Positions 47,301-60,882 of a stretch of 64,000 bases of DNA are shown one piece after another. Position 1 is the first letter of the stretch. Every line of letters begins with the position of its first letter. The position numbers and the translations under genes were made by a program. The DNA is from Porodaedalea pini. Its lineage: Eukaryota; Basidiomycota; Agaricomycetes; Hymenochaetales; Hymenochaetaceae. The notes under the pieces are model-generated. The model searched no databases. It was not told the DNA's origin and worked only from the letters and a program-made list of their open reading frames with translations. The stretch spans positions 62,001 through 126,000 of the forward strand of contig NBAY01000009.1 in NCBI GenBank assembly GCA_002794775.1, written 5' to 3'.

Positions 47301-48940
47301 TTCAACTGCTGATGTGGCACCTGAGCCTGTCCGTTCTGCTGAGCGCCATTCAGCATCTGTTGATTGGCCAGCATCCCGTTTCCTACCAGTTGGTTTGTTA
47401 CGTTCCCATTATTCATGTGCGGCATCCAGTTTTGGTGCGACTGCATATGCGCCTGACCATTCTGCTGCTGAGAAGCATTCGGGAAACCCATAGTATTTCT
47501 AGACGGCGATTAGAATTGTTATATAGGCTGAAGAACGATAGAGACTTACAATGGCCCCTGAGCCTGGCCGTCATTCGTATTAGACGCCCCCAGCTGCTGC
47601 GACTGTGAGCCACCTTGTTGACTCATTAAAACCTTCGCGTGTTCGGCCATCCTGGCAAGTAATATTTCCCTCGACTGCACCTCGCGATGCTTTTCTCTGA
47701 GAGCAATCATCGCCTCGGATGAAGTGGGCTTCGGTGCATCTGCCAGTTGCTTCCTTTCCGTTTCAATAGTACGCCTCAGTTGGATAGCTCTGAGTCGAAG
47801 CTCGTCAAGCGTAAGGGGGCGACCGTCGCTGTTTCGCAGAGCTTGCTGGACGGATTCATTGATAAATCCATGACCCGGCATGAGTCCGGTGGGAAGTCCA
47901 GTGGGTACCGGAAATTGTTGCTGCCCCTGAGGCGCGGTAGCACGTCCCTCATCCGGCTTCGGGGGAAACATGCCTGCCTGAAAGGGCAGTTGGCCTATGT
48001 TTTGTTGCCCGCTGAACGACGGACCTGGCTGCCCGAAGTTCGTCGGCCCGTTCTGTGGTTGCTGCTTCTGCGCACGATTCAATAGCCCAAGCTGACGGTT
48101 CATCTGAAGCATGGCGGGGTTCGTACCGCCGTTACGCTGCGCGGCAAGAATCTGAGCCATCTGCGGCGTAAGCTGCGTGTTCGGGATACCACCCATACCG
48201 CCACCTTGCAAGCCCTGCTGACGTTGCATAGCGGCCAAAGGGTTCTGACCAGGCAACGCATTGTTTATTTGCGCCATTCCTCCCAGGTTGGGGAACTGTT
48301 GAGCCTGTTGGAGCTGGGGAGGCTGCTGCTGTTGCTGCTGATGGTTTTGCGCCTGCGCTAGAGCGGCTTGACTCCTGAAGAGTTCAGCCATCTGTGGGGA
48401 AAGATGGTCAGAGACCGTGAAGAGCGAGGTTTGCACTTATAATAATGGTGCAACGTGCGAGAGCAGAGGGAAAGTACAAAAACGCAAAGGAGAAGGAAGG
48501 CAAAGGGAGCGGAAAGCGTGCGAACGTGACAGAGAAAATACGCTTTGAGTGTTTTAAAAGTGACAGAATAACGGTAATGACCCAAAATAGAAGTTGGAAC
48601 GGATATTGACCGGTGACTGCACCATCAGGGGAGCCCGATGGACACAGTCTGTCGATGCGACGAAGGCGAACGACGCAAGAAACAAGCATATACACACCTG
48701 CGGAGTCATCTGCTGCTGCCCCATTCCATCCGCTCCACCCATCTGCGCCCGATGTCTGTCCTGGAATTGTTGCCACATCCGCTGGTGCTCGGGATTCGTC
48801 ACACCGGGTATCTGTTGCGCGGGGTTCACGCCAACCTGGGGCTGCTGGTGCGCCATCGGAGGTTGCTGCTGCTGCGCGAGATTCATGAAGTTGTTTGGGG
48901 GCATCTGGTAGCCCGGGTGGTGGTTCGGACGATCCGCCAT
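44337..48940 (-). CDS. ARID/BRIGHT-domain, Q-rich protein; SWI1-like SWI/SNF subunit
   Basis: Six exons on the minus strand, 48940-48698, 48391-47550, 47498-46910, 46853-46076, 46015-45852 and 45797-44337, give 1358 aa. The ARID domain lies at about residues 505-610: RERFLGMLQDWWRRSGIKPD, RQIDIHQLHTEVLQYGGVVN, RRHDLWNVIAAKMGW. It binds DNA. The first 480 residues and the region after the ARID are Gln/Asn/Pro-rich with pure Q runs (QAQQQQQQQQQQQGAG region, coded near 46400-46430). The last third is Pro/Ser/Ala-rich and acidic. This layout fits fungal Swi1 (ARID1), the DNA-binding subunit of SWI/SNF chromatin remodelling, though a general ARID co-activator is possible. The first intron is 306 bases, far longer than any other here. 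The ATG at 48940 gives MADRPNHHPGYQMPP. Confidence 0.85.
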
Positions 48941-51900
48941 AACGAGATGGCGAGTAGCGTCTCACGAAAAGCGTGCGGTCGCTCGCGGGAAGGTTTTGGA
49001 AGAGGCCGCGCAGGGCGTGCGGGGCGAGCACAACGAACCACAATGGACAACAGGTCGGACGGTGAGGACGGCGGCGACGGAGGATGGGGAGAGAGGACGA
49101 GAGGTTGTGGGAGACTGGTAGTCGTGAGGAGGCCTACGAGAGTCGCGTTCTCTGGTGGGTTACATCGGCGGGGCTCGGCTACTGCCGCGACACGAGCTCG
49201 GCTCACCCGCCCGAATCCGGTGCTCTTCTGTAAATAAAAGCAAACAGCTCTTTTATTTGGTGCCCCTCCGCGTCATAAAATAATGCGGGTTCATGTATGT
49301 ATATAAAGAGCAAAATATTCTCCTTCACAGATCGACACTAGTACTAGTACTGACCATCGAGGTAGCTCTCCTTCGCTCTCCGTGCAGGCCCCGGAGGATT
49401 GCGTGCATATACAGACATTCCGCCGGGCTCGGCAATTGATAAACCTTGGGTTTTAAAACTCGCAAACCTAAAACGCGATTATATGCGAAGCTTACGGCTC
49501 TCCCCCGCCTCATGCTCGAAGCGCGAATCGTTGTAAGTAAGTAACTTATCTTGTACTAAACTTACTTGGTACCAAACGCACCCGGATAGTCTTAAATGGC
49601 TCTTTCCTTAAAGAGCGCCTTATTCGGCCGGCTGCCGCGCCTTATGGACTGCCCCCGCCCAAGAATGATGGTTGCATATTATACTCCCTGCTGTTTCACT
49701 GCGTACCGCTCTTGCGCGTCTGTCAAGCCCAGCGCTGCACCTATGAGCCTTTGCATATATGCCCTTCGCGCTGTTGTGCAGCAATTTGGGAGCGCCTACT
49801 CACACACATCCCCGCAAGGATTTCCTGCTTCCTTCGATATCGACGAGTTCAAGGCAACCTGATCTCCGAATGCAACAGAACGGGTCAATGCGCTTGGGAC
49901 CGCGGGAGACCAGCAGATCTGGATTGTAGAATGAAACTGTTTGGTCCACGGAACAGACCGAGTTGCAGTGAGCCAATTAATACTCGGAAACAAAATCTCC
50001 TCGTAACAAGACCTTCAATATCAATCCCGCGGGACCGCCTTCATGACCAATAATATCCAGCCGCGAGCCCGACATCGTCCGGGCCTCATCGATGCATGTC
50101 TTCTAAGTTCTATGTTAATTGTTATTTCTATCGTCAACATTTATTTCAAGGTTTACTTCCGACTTCCGACCAAGTTCAGCTGACTCTGCCACACATGCGC
50201 CTTTCGGTACCCACTCGTAACGCACATGTACGTGTCCTATGATCCTACTTCTAAATCCAAACATTTCACTCAGTATCTCCCCGCACTAGTACTAGTACTA
50301 CCTTCCGACGCTGTGGATACTACCCGGGTCACGCGCGGGCCTGCGGGAAGCCGCAAGGGCCACAATCAGTAACCAGGAGTTCCTGAAGAAGACGAAATCA
50401 CCCGGGATATTGGTACCAGGCCGAAAATACTTATGCAGGCGGGTGTATGCACGAGCGCGGACAACGAGGTAACGTTGCGGGCGGAAGTCGAAGGCGGCAT
50501 TGGAAACCACCTGATGACCTCAGTGTACTCGGAGATCGGAGGTTTGGCCCGATTGCATACAGCCTGAAAGACGAGGATAAGTGGGTTCTTCTGCTAGCGC
50601 AGTGGTTTCGGGAGTGAAAGGTCTACGAAAAAGATTGCTGTCCGCCCATGTTTTCCATTATGCTTTGTCTCTTTCCTTCAGTTCTATACCTCGGTATTTC
50701 CAATTTGATAAAAGCAAGGTAAATTGATGATGGCAGATAGATATAATTGGATCTTTGGATCTTTCTGCGTGGCAAAGGCGATTTACAATCAGTGGATGCT
50801 GATTATAAATAGGGAGCTCGGACGGACCGGACTCACCATTACAATGCTGGTATTAAAGACGAAAACCGAGTTCCGAGGAGTTTGGAGGACGCTTGCATCC
50901 ATATCGACAGTAGTCCGAGGATAGCGAAAAATAATCCTCGGACTAAATTGATACTCGTGATGTTTGCTGTCGCAGGAACCGAGGATACAAGTCAGCAGCA
51001 TCACTATCATAGCAGCAAGAATGGCGTACTTAAAATAGAGATTCGGTTATGCACGAGCGGTAAAGAAAGAGAAGCGACAATGGTTAAAGAGAGAAGCAAC
51101 GAGAGTCTGTGGGGGAAGTGGAATAGACTGCATATGATCTTTCCGCTCAGGATGGACACACTGGATGTGGGGTGAAGCGGCCCCCTGAAACCAGAATAGC
51201 TGCACATAGAGAATTCGACAAATGCTGGTTAGGTCAGCAGTATTTGGATTTTGCAAGATAGGACAAGGTGCTTGTGCCGCCTTGTGATGCCCGTGATGCC
51301 TTGCTGTACTTTGATTAGATTGTGTGGGTCATGGTATGATGTACACAGCTATAGATAGCTGAGAGCAGACCGAAGCCACGAAGTGCTAACAGATTAGGGG
51401 CAGTAAGTAATAGACAGGAGACAGTCAATACCGAAGATCGTTTGAACTTTGAAGATTCATTCACCAGCGCGCCTCTCGGCACAAACGACAGTTTTCTTGG
51501 TATTTCAACGCCGCTTGCTGATAGAGAAGTTTGTATGAAAATGCTCATTTTTACTGAGCGACGGTGGCGATAGTGATCGATTAGAGCTAGACGCCAACCG
51601 CAGACCTGTTCGTGGGATCCAATGGGTAGGAGTACTGCCGTAGCAGCGCGGCAGTCGCCGAAGAGTCGTCGGCTGTGTCGTGACCATGTACAATGGCACT
51701 CCCTTCGCTTCTGTGTTTGGTGTGTTCTTTCTATAAATTCTAAATTCTACTCGGCTATGTCAAGGCTGCGAAGCCTTGTGACTAAATGGCAACTCAGTGA
51801 ATTATGTTGATGCCATCGTCCTCAGGGGAATGAACAACGCTCAGATCTCTTGGATTTCTTTTTTTCTGCGGTAAGTTGTCTTCTGTTGTCAATGTCCAAA

Positions 51901-52806
51901 CGTCCAATGAAACAGAAAGACATAGTCAATGCCACATCGAGACGATGCCGTCCTAATGGACGATGAATGAAACAGTTCACGAAAAGGATGGACGTACGTA
52001 CAATCAAAACCCGAGGAGTATCTCTTGGTTCATGAAAAGTGGACTTCGCAATCAGAAATGATAGGTTCAAGCCAGACTCGCAAGGAAGACGATAGCCTTC
52101 AACTTGAAGTAAAACTTACGCTTCTCATCGTTCACGGTCCGGTCAAGCACGTGCGGTGTGACGCATGAAGGTCACAGCCGGCCCTGTGCAATGTGCATAC
52201 AACTTATAAGCCGCACTCAGACTCCAGATACCTCAGATGCGATCATCCAACGCGTCCGCCGTCTTTTAGAGTGAGATAAGACATCAGTATGATATACTAT
52301 ATACTTTATAATAGATTTTATGAGCTTCTGAGGTCAGAAACCCCTGTGAAAAACTGCAATGAGAAGTAGAAAATAGTAGAAATTTTCATTTAGCAGGAAG
52401 GTCACAATTGGCAGGCCGTTTAAACCATTTAAAAGCAGAAACTTGTACCATAAAATTAGCAGACATTATGGATAGTCTTTCAATGCTTATGGGTATTTTT
52501 CTGGCAATTTTAGAAGCATGGAAGGATATTAAGAGAGACTTGAGGCTAATGCTTGCTTCCTGGGCTGAGGTTTTGCTGAAGATACTAAAGTTAAACAGTA
52601 CTGAAAACCTTTAAAAAAATAGTGTTGAGATATATTTGAAGTGATTTATTGGCATTCTACATCATTCTTTGAAGGAGGAAAGGGGGAGGGAGGCAGAGAC
52701 GAGCACTATTTGAGTGGCAGGGCCCGACGGTGCTCGGATTATGTTTTGGTGCCTGTGGGACCAGCAACAGGGTCATCAAAGCCGCGGGGCCTCTCCTGAA
52801 ACACAT
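48941..52806. other. long gene-free interval
   Basis: The first 300 bases are the 5' flank of the ARID gene; open frames there overlap its antisense. From 49.3 to 52.3 kb I see only short unrelated frames. The palindromic string ACTAGTACTAGTAC occurs near 49328 and again near 50285 (and TAGTACTAGTACTACC near 62260). From about 52290 the base composition turns markedly AT-rich, leading into the MITE-like element. Confidence 0.5.
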
Positions 52807-53617
52807 GTACAGTCTTGGACCGGTCCTTGCACCACCACCGGTCCTTGCATCACCCTACCTATAACACAGCAACAAAAGCTTTTTTATCTCAGAAAACTAT
52901 CCCAATAGACTCTAATTAGCATAAAACATTGTCAGAAAAAAAATTGTATGCTTTGCTGCAGAATATGTGAAGTTATTGAGTCAAACACTCCTGAGAAAGT
53001 AATGATCTGCACTAGTTTGAAATTTGTTTGCCACAATATTTACAAAACAAACAGCTCAAAACTCAAACAAAAACTTTAGGTGAATCTGTAGCTGTAATAA
53101 AATTGTGTGTACAAAATTTCAAGAAAATCGGTTGAGTATTTACTTGTATAAAAATTCAACAGGCTTCATTGACTAGGCTGAGGGCGATCTGACTTGGTCA
53201 CGTGACTTCAACGCGTTAAGTTTCCATCAACTTGAATCCAAAAGTCCCTGACTGAAGCATACAAAACACAAAAAAAGGCCATCTGGAATCTGCAATTCCT
53301 AATTTTAAACTTATAAATGAGATTTATTATGAATTAGAATTTATTCACCTTGAAAATGTCAAGGGGGAGCTCATATCACAAATGAACTGAGCATGGGAAA
53401 TTTGTGGTGCAAGGACCGGTGGCAACTCATTCTGGGCTCAAAACATAAATCCTTTATATATATTTTTTCTTTCATTGCCTCCACTTAAAATTGGGCATGG
53501 ATGGACTATACATATTTTGTTTTCATGTAGTATTTTTGTTTTGAAATAAAATTTTGTGAATGTTGTACAAAACTGAAATCAAAATGTACTGGTTCAAGGA
53601 CCAGTCCAAGACTGTAC
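52807..53617. mobile_element. AT-rich MITE-like element with 27-bp terminal inverted repeats
   Basis: The left end (52807-52833) and the reverse complement of the right end (53617-53591) match over 27 bases with two differences; both start GTACAGTCTTGGAC. Just inside, a second inverted pair carries the motif ACCGGTCCTTGCA (52837-52849 and about 53409-53421). The 811-bp interior is AT-rich, unlike the surroundings, and has no long open frame. No clear target-site duplication was found. It is a short non-autonomous element of unknown superfamily, placed just before the pseudogene cluster. Confidence 0.65.
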
Positions 53618-53879
53618 AGTCCGGGCGATCCTTCCATTTGCAGCTGTGTCGATCGCGCGCGTGCCACGGTTCCGTGGTTCGCTCCCTAAGGGCTTTCCTC
53701 AAGTTACATCCAGAGTGTCTTCACCTCGCTCTCAGTCATATCCCTTGCCGCTTGTTCAGGCTCAGCCGCGACCTCAATAAAAAATGTTATCACAACTTGG
53801 AAATCCTAAAGAATGCAGTCGGTGTCGGGATTGCGAGCAGGCCAAGGGTCAGCTGCTCATTCTGTCTAATGTGACTTCG

Positions 53880-55742
<1,863 letters not shown>

Positions 55743-55959
55743 GGACAGTCATCTTCAGAGATGATCCGTCTTCTGAAATATTAGCTGCAACGTTAAGCAG
55801 CTCATCGAGTACATCAAGGGTCTCCGTTATTTGCACTTCCACTTCCTCCTGTAAGCTTCCTATCGAAGATGCCGCGGTGCATGTACCTTGAGACTGTTCC
55901 AGCGCGTGAAGCCTTCGAGAGAAGGTTCGTATGCAATCCCATGCTCCAGTCAGGTCAGA

Positions 55960-57030
55960 AATCCTAATTCCTTTCAGCGTTACACGAACTGATCTACATA
56001 ACATAACTCACCTGGCTCTTGCAGACGTCGCATAACAGAAAGCCGACTCGAGCGAAGATACTCCTCGCTACAGGTCTCGCGTGACAATGTCCAAGTCAAA
56101 AAGAACATTTGCGGCCGCGGCATTCCGGTTGTTAAGCTTGAAGGCGCGCTCGCAGAACTTAGTACCCCTGATGAAGCTTTCTGTTCGTTCAGCATCATAC
56201 TCATCTGGATTCTTGCTGCTGTTGGTTGCTTCGAGTCCCAGAAGAAGTCATGCAGACCAGTTAGAAGGTTGCTAAGGCGGGACCAAGAAATCAACAGAAT
56301 GAATTGGCAACAATATAGAAAATCCTCGTCACTTCTAAACTCCTTTCCCAGCATGCATTTGCCTTCTGACCCATAGCCCACAAGCAAAGCCCGATACCTA
56401 TACGAAGGTCTGGCTGAGCATCAGCCCCAACTGAAGCACCTGCTGAAATGTATGAAGCGCCTGAGTATAATGCTTGCGCGCGTACGTGATGCGCACTTTG
56501 TCGAGTAGAGCAATAATTCTGGTCCGCTTCTTGCTAAAGCACGAGCGTGAATGCCCTCAGGGATCATCGAGATCTGCTTTGCGAGGTGGAAGATGCCTAA
56601 GACCCAAGCACATGAGCTGGCGGACCGAACGTCAAGACCGATAAATACCTGTAATTAAACCGGCGTTGAACATGTACTCGTTGCCACCTCCAATGTAGTT
56701 TAGCTCCCTGGCAAGTTCCCTGGCAGCTTTTGCGTGATAGAACTCCTTCGTGCGTTCCTTCGTCAAGTTATCCTGGCCTGGATAATGAGTAACACACAAG
56801 CGTTTTCAATAATTATTATTTGGTGCTTTTCTTGCACGCGCAAGTCGTATGTTTGCCAGGAGTTGATGTACTGGTGCAAGTGAGCGATCACACATCTTCT
56901 GCTCTGATGTTCTTCAATTTCCGGTTTTACGTTCGGCGAGACCCCAACTAGATCTGGCTTTCTTCTCTTGCAAACCGGTAAAGCCGAATCCCACGTCTTC
57001 CATTCATCGGGTGAGGCTTTTCGCTGGGGC
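55960..57030 (-). pseudogene. CTR9-like (Paf1 complex TPR protein) pseudogene
   Basis: On the minus strand, pieces read IIALLDKVRITYARKHYTQA, LHTFQQVLQL, GIGLCLWAMGQK-like sequence, ESFIRGTKFCERAFKLNN and RNAAAANVLFDLDIV. These follow the TPR array of Ctr9 (usual form ALLGKARILYARxxYxxAL and RAFNxNxxxAAAANxL). The pieces lie in different frames with stops between them, for example directly after IVTRDL. An upstream exon-like segment (KERTKEFYHAKAARELAREL, coded near 56700-56790) may belong to the same gene, but I am not sure. It is convergent with the CHD1-like pseudogene. Intact CTR9 is expected elsewhere. Confidence 0.65.
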
Positions 57031-57717
57031 TGATTTATCCTGGACAGGATGGAACATTATCGTTGATGAATTCAGTTAGCACGCCGAGACACTGGAGGCT
57101 TATTCACAAGTGGAAGTCTGACTGAAAAACGGCTGGTGCAGGTGCGTAAACTATCCACCCAGAAGGGTGACTTTGCAAGCAGTTCGCGTGAGGGGGTAAG
57201 GAGTAAAAAAAAAAGGGGGCACGCAGAAGAAAAGACAAAGAAAATAGAACAATTGATGAGGCATATGAGTGAATTTAAATAAGAACACGGCGGTCGAGAC
57301 TAAGACAGCGAGAAGCGAGGAGAGAAGAGAGGAAAGGAAGAGACGAGAATGTTCAAGGGGACGGTCGAGGTAGCGAAAGAGACAGCGGGGAATATGAGTA
57401 GTTGATAAAAAGACTGACAATCAATAGCCCAAGTCCCATGTCGAGCGCGCAACACACGCACGCTTTTGCGGGGCCCGAAGCCATCTTTCTCCGCCCACTG
57501 AGGTATTAACGGGAGATCCGTAAGAGTAGCGCAGGGAGGGGGGATGCCAAGGTGTACGGTAGCACGACGCGATGCAATATTTTGGGGGGCATGGATAGAT
57601 ATCATGGTCGAGGTGGGAGAACCAAAGTAAAAGAAAGAGATGATATTCTGGACAGGCAGTTATACCGCGCGCGCTCGGGGGGTGCCGCTGATCAAATCGA
57701 ACGGGGCTCCACGCCAC
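57031..57717. other. purine-rich interval, no gene
   Basis: 57180-57370 is strongly purine-rich on the plus strand (pyrimidine-rich on minus), the pattern of a fungal promoter, and would fit an old promoter of the CTR9-like pseudogene. The open frames here are low-complexity. Confidence 0.45.
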
Positions 57718-58890
57718 TAGTTCACCGCATCCTTGACAAGCATCTCCGCATTTCCAACTGCCGTGTCTGCATCACCAAAGCCAGTATCCTCAACGTCAAG
57801 CTCGAACTCTGCGCCATTCGCATCGGGAAGCGGAGAAGAGATGCTCACATTGTTACCCCTTGCAGAGCGACGCGTGCCATCCTGAGGGCCAGATACAAGG
57901 AACAATCTTTTCCATGAGCAGTGCGGAGGTTTGCGTAATCGGGCTTATTCTTGATCCCATCAGCAGCCTTGATCGTGTTCGAGATGTTTGTGAAATTCAC
58001 AAACATGCAGTTCCTATAAGATTCTAAAATCAATGACTTAAATCCCAAACTATAAAGATTGTTACTTGCTTCTCCTCGAGGAAGTTGACAAGTTCGATGT
58101 CATCGTACTCGCCAAAATCTCTTTTCAACTTTTCATCATTGAACCTGTCAAAGTCTTCAATTGTCAATGTACACATTTCGCATAGCCATCTGAGTGGAAT
58201 AGTGAGTGCAAGCAAAGGTGCGAGGGCACCTGAGCTCTTGCCCCAGCTGACCTTCAGGCAGCAGTTGTTGAGCATGAGGCCTTGGTATGATGTGACCTGG
58301 CAGAACGTGAATGCTACTGCAGGATTGACAAAGGTCACGAACTGTAGGGACAATATTAATAACATGAGCAATTAGATATGGAGTATGATCAGACACAGCA
58401 ATGTGCTTATCCTGCATTTACCAAATACTCTGAAGGACACCATGACAAATCAAGTTACAAAGGTCCTCAGTTGATGTCTCAGGGTGGATGTTACCGAGGT
58501 AGACCATGCGGTTCAGGCTCATCGAGCCCATTCCATTGACACCATCTGGCGAGAACAGTGCATAGGGAGAGAAGGGCGAGGACTGTATGGGTGAAAACTG
58601 TGCAGCAGACTGGGCAATGAGTGACTGAGCGGCAGCAGCTTGGGCAGGCTTTCTGAGTACAGATCATGATGGAACAACTCACCTTATTAGTGGTGGAAAT
58701 GCTCAATAAGTGGATGAACCTGTCAGGCACAATCTTAACCTGGTCGATGAGACCAAAGTGGCTGATCGGCATAGGCTTGGTGGTGTCAGGGTCATCCAAA
58801 TCAGTGCACGTAGGGAGCGAGTCCTGCAGATTGTTCCAATGGATGTCCCAGCTGATTGCCTGCTGCAGCTTCATAGGGCACAGCAAGGAG
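57718..58890 (-). pseudogene. MRN1/Nrd1-type RNA-binding (RRM) protein pseudogene
   Basis: On the minus strand, fragments of three RRM units appear in order: FGLIDQVKIVPDRFIHLLSI, then VYLGNIHPETSTEDLCNLI, then FTFCQVTSYQGLMLNN followed by WGKSSGALAP, then EDFDRFNDEKLKRDFGEYDD, then FVNFTNISNTIKAADGIKNK. The last is followed by PDYANLRTAHGKD. These are characteristic of fungal Mrn1/Nrd1 proteins, mRNA-binding regulators of development. Frames break several times: MRNVYIDN and IEDFDRF are in different frames, as are AHGKD and the tail SGPQDGTRRSARGN. Key residues also differ, such as RCA lost after AHGKD. Intron-like gaps remain. The pseudogene could still be transcribed. Confidence 0.75.
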
Positions 58891-59116
58891 TCTGTGTTTA
58901 ATGTGGGGTTACAAACATGAAATCGAGAGAATACATGTGTGTGTGCTCACCAACTGTTCAGTTGGGATAGACATCACCGGTCCGGGACTGTACGTATGAA
59001 AGAGAATTGATGTTCTTGACATAGTGAATCAAACTTGAACTTCGAATGATCCACATTTACGCTCCGCTTCCGACTCCACTGTTGTGGGCTGGCGTTTTTT
59101 TCTCTCTACACAGCAA

Positions 59117-60375
59117 ATGACAGGCCCGGGCTCTACAGAATCCTCAACATGGCTCACCGATCACAGCTCACAGAGCTCTATAAAAACTACCAGTAGTGCC
59201 ATGGATTTCGATAGTAGCCTTTTCCCTCATCTTCCTCTACCAGCCATCCTAAGGCTTGTTTATCGTCTCTTTGGCTAGTGAGTTTATGTCTATATTCAAG
59301 GCCGTCGTGCACTACATCTTATCCCGCCAACAGATCATTCTGTGTCGTACATCCAGCTCCGACACCTAGCTCTATGCCTCTAGACACCGTACGCATTCGT
59401 TCTCTCCCTCTTCGTTGTGGTGGTTACTCAAGCCAGGTATTACACAGAATACCGAGAGCTCCCTGACATCGGCCGTCGCACCTCTGCCGGACGCTGTGGA
59501 GCGAAACAAGGAATGCAACTGCCAGGATGTGGCAAAGCAAGACCTGTTGCACATTGTCAGTGGGGGCTTTTTTTTTTCGTCTACTTAATAAACAACACTG
59601 ACCATCAATAGGTATGGCTAGTTGCTGCGTTCATGTCGGGCATTGCATCGGTCGTCGACAATATACACTCCGAGTATTCAGACATGATAAACTTCATCGT
59701 CTCTGGACCCTCCCTTCATTTCCTTTCCGAAGTCATCGGCGAACGTTTCATCTCTCCCGTTGCTATCATTGGTGCTGCGGTGATGGCACAGGTCGACATC
59801 TATATGGGAGGAAACATCACCGTGTTTATTTCGTACTTAGCTCTAACGATCCTATGTTGCGTTGTATCCTCCTTGGTTGCGCTACGTAAGCCTGAGCCTG
59901 CCAGACAGAGCCTACCAGGCTCCAAGTTGTTCGTTACGGTGAGTTCTTCTAGTAATCATGCTTAAAGATTTGCTAAAAGACGTACCAGACAAGTATGCTC
60001 CTAAAATCGCTGCTCAATAATGGCATAGTCCCTGCGAATAACTACAGTCCTACCATCGTTTACGATCGCCGGCGCGCCCTCTTCGCGGAGTCGTTCATCC
60101 TGTCTATCATGGCTCTCTGGCTGCATGCATCAGGCATACCAATTCTCAACCCCTTTCGCCGTGCTTCCTTCAGTCTCGCGCCGCAGAATCGCCCGTCAAT
60201 CGTCGCCTCTGTTCTCTACTGGACAGGTGCCGCTCTCGTCGTCGCCAATGTTATCCTTACGATAGCCACGTCACCCGCCGAGACACCCATCATCCTACAG
60301 GCGGCTTGTGCAGTGTTTGCGATTTGCACGATCGCAATCCTCTTCAAGGAGCCAGTGGAACTGGAGGATGATTGA
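59117..60375 (+). CDS. multipass membrane protein of unknown function
   Basis: Exons 59117-59277, 59370-59388, 59433-59555, 59612-59938 and 59989-60375 give 338 aa in one closed frame; an in-frame ATG at 59201 is an alternative start. Exon 2 is only 19 bases and intron 2 is 44, so the 5' third is less certain than the last two exons. Hydrophobic spans: VWLVAAFMSGIASVV, FISPVAIIGAAVMAQ, ITVFISYLALTILCCVVSSL, ESFILSIMALWLHASGI, IVASVLYWTGAALVVANVIL and ILQAACAVFAICTIAIL. A cytosolic-type loop holds ERNKECNCQDVAKQ. I do not recognise the family. The protein ends in an acidic tail (EPVELEDD). Confidence 0.62.
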
Positions 60376-60882
60376 TATAGCTCAGCACGGCGGTTAGACA
60401 CGAAGACCCCTTTGAACGTTTGTTTTGCTGAGAAATTCTTGTTCTTTTTAGATCGTGTCTGTTCACAGTGGATTTTGAAGCTTGAACCACTAGAAAAACG
60501 CGCCGTTGGTTCTTCGTGCCTCGTGTCCTCTTCTTCAGGCATTTCTTGCATTGTCTCCGCGGAACATTTCTCTACCCGAAACGGTTTTATCTTGCTATTT
60601 CTCTGCTTATATACCTGTGTGATTTTGCCTTCCTGTATGTTCCTGAATGCGTCTGTATTGCTGATAATATGTATAATATGCAGTTTGTGCTGAAGGTGGA
60701 AGTACAAGAATGTAAGGCAATCTGTATTTCTCGCACGTTGAACAATCAGACAATTATCGGTAAAGTAGTCGTTCCTGATGCGATGTGCGCAGCGCAGGAT
60801 GTCCAAAGGAGTGTGTATAATAAGGCTGCTAGATATTAGATAGCGCTTCACAATCATGCAAGGAAGTCATCGATCAGGTTCC
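60376..60882. other. convergent intergenic space
   Basis: 3' flanks of the membrane protein (+) and the nucleotidyltransferase-like gene (-). No gene seen. Confidence 0.6.
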
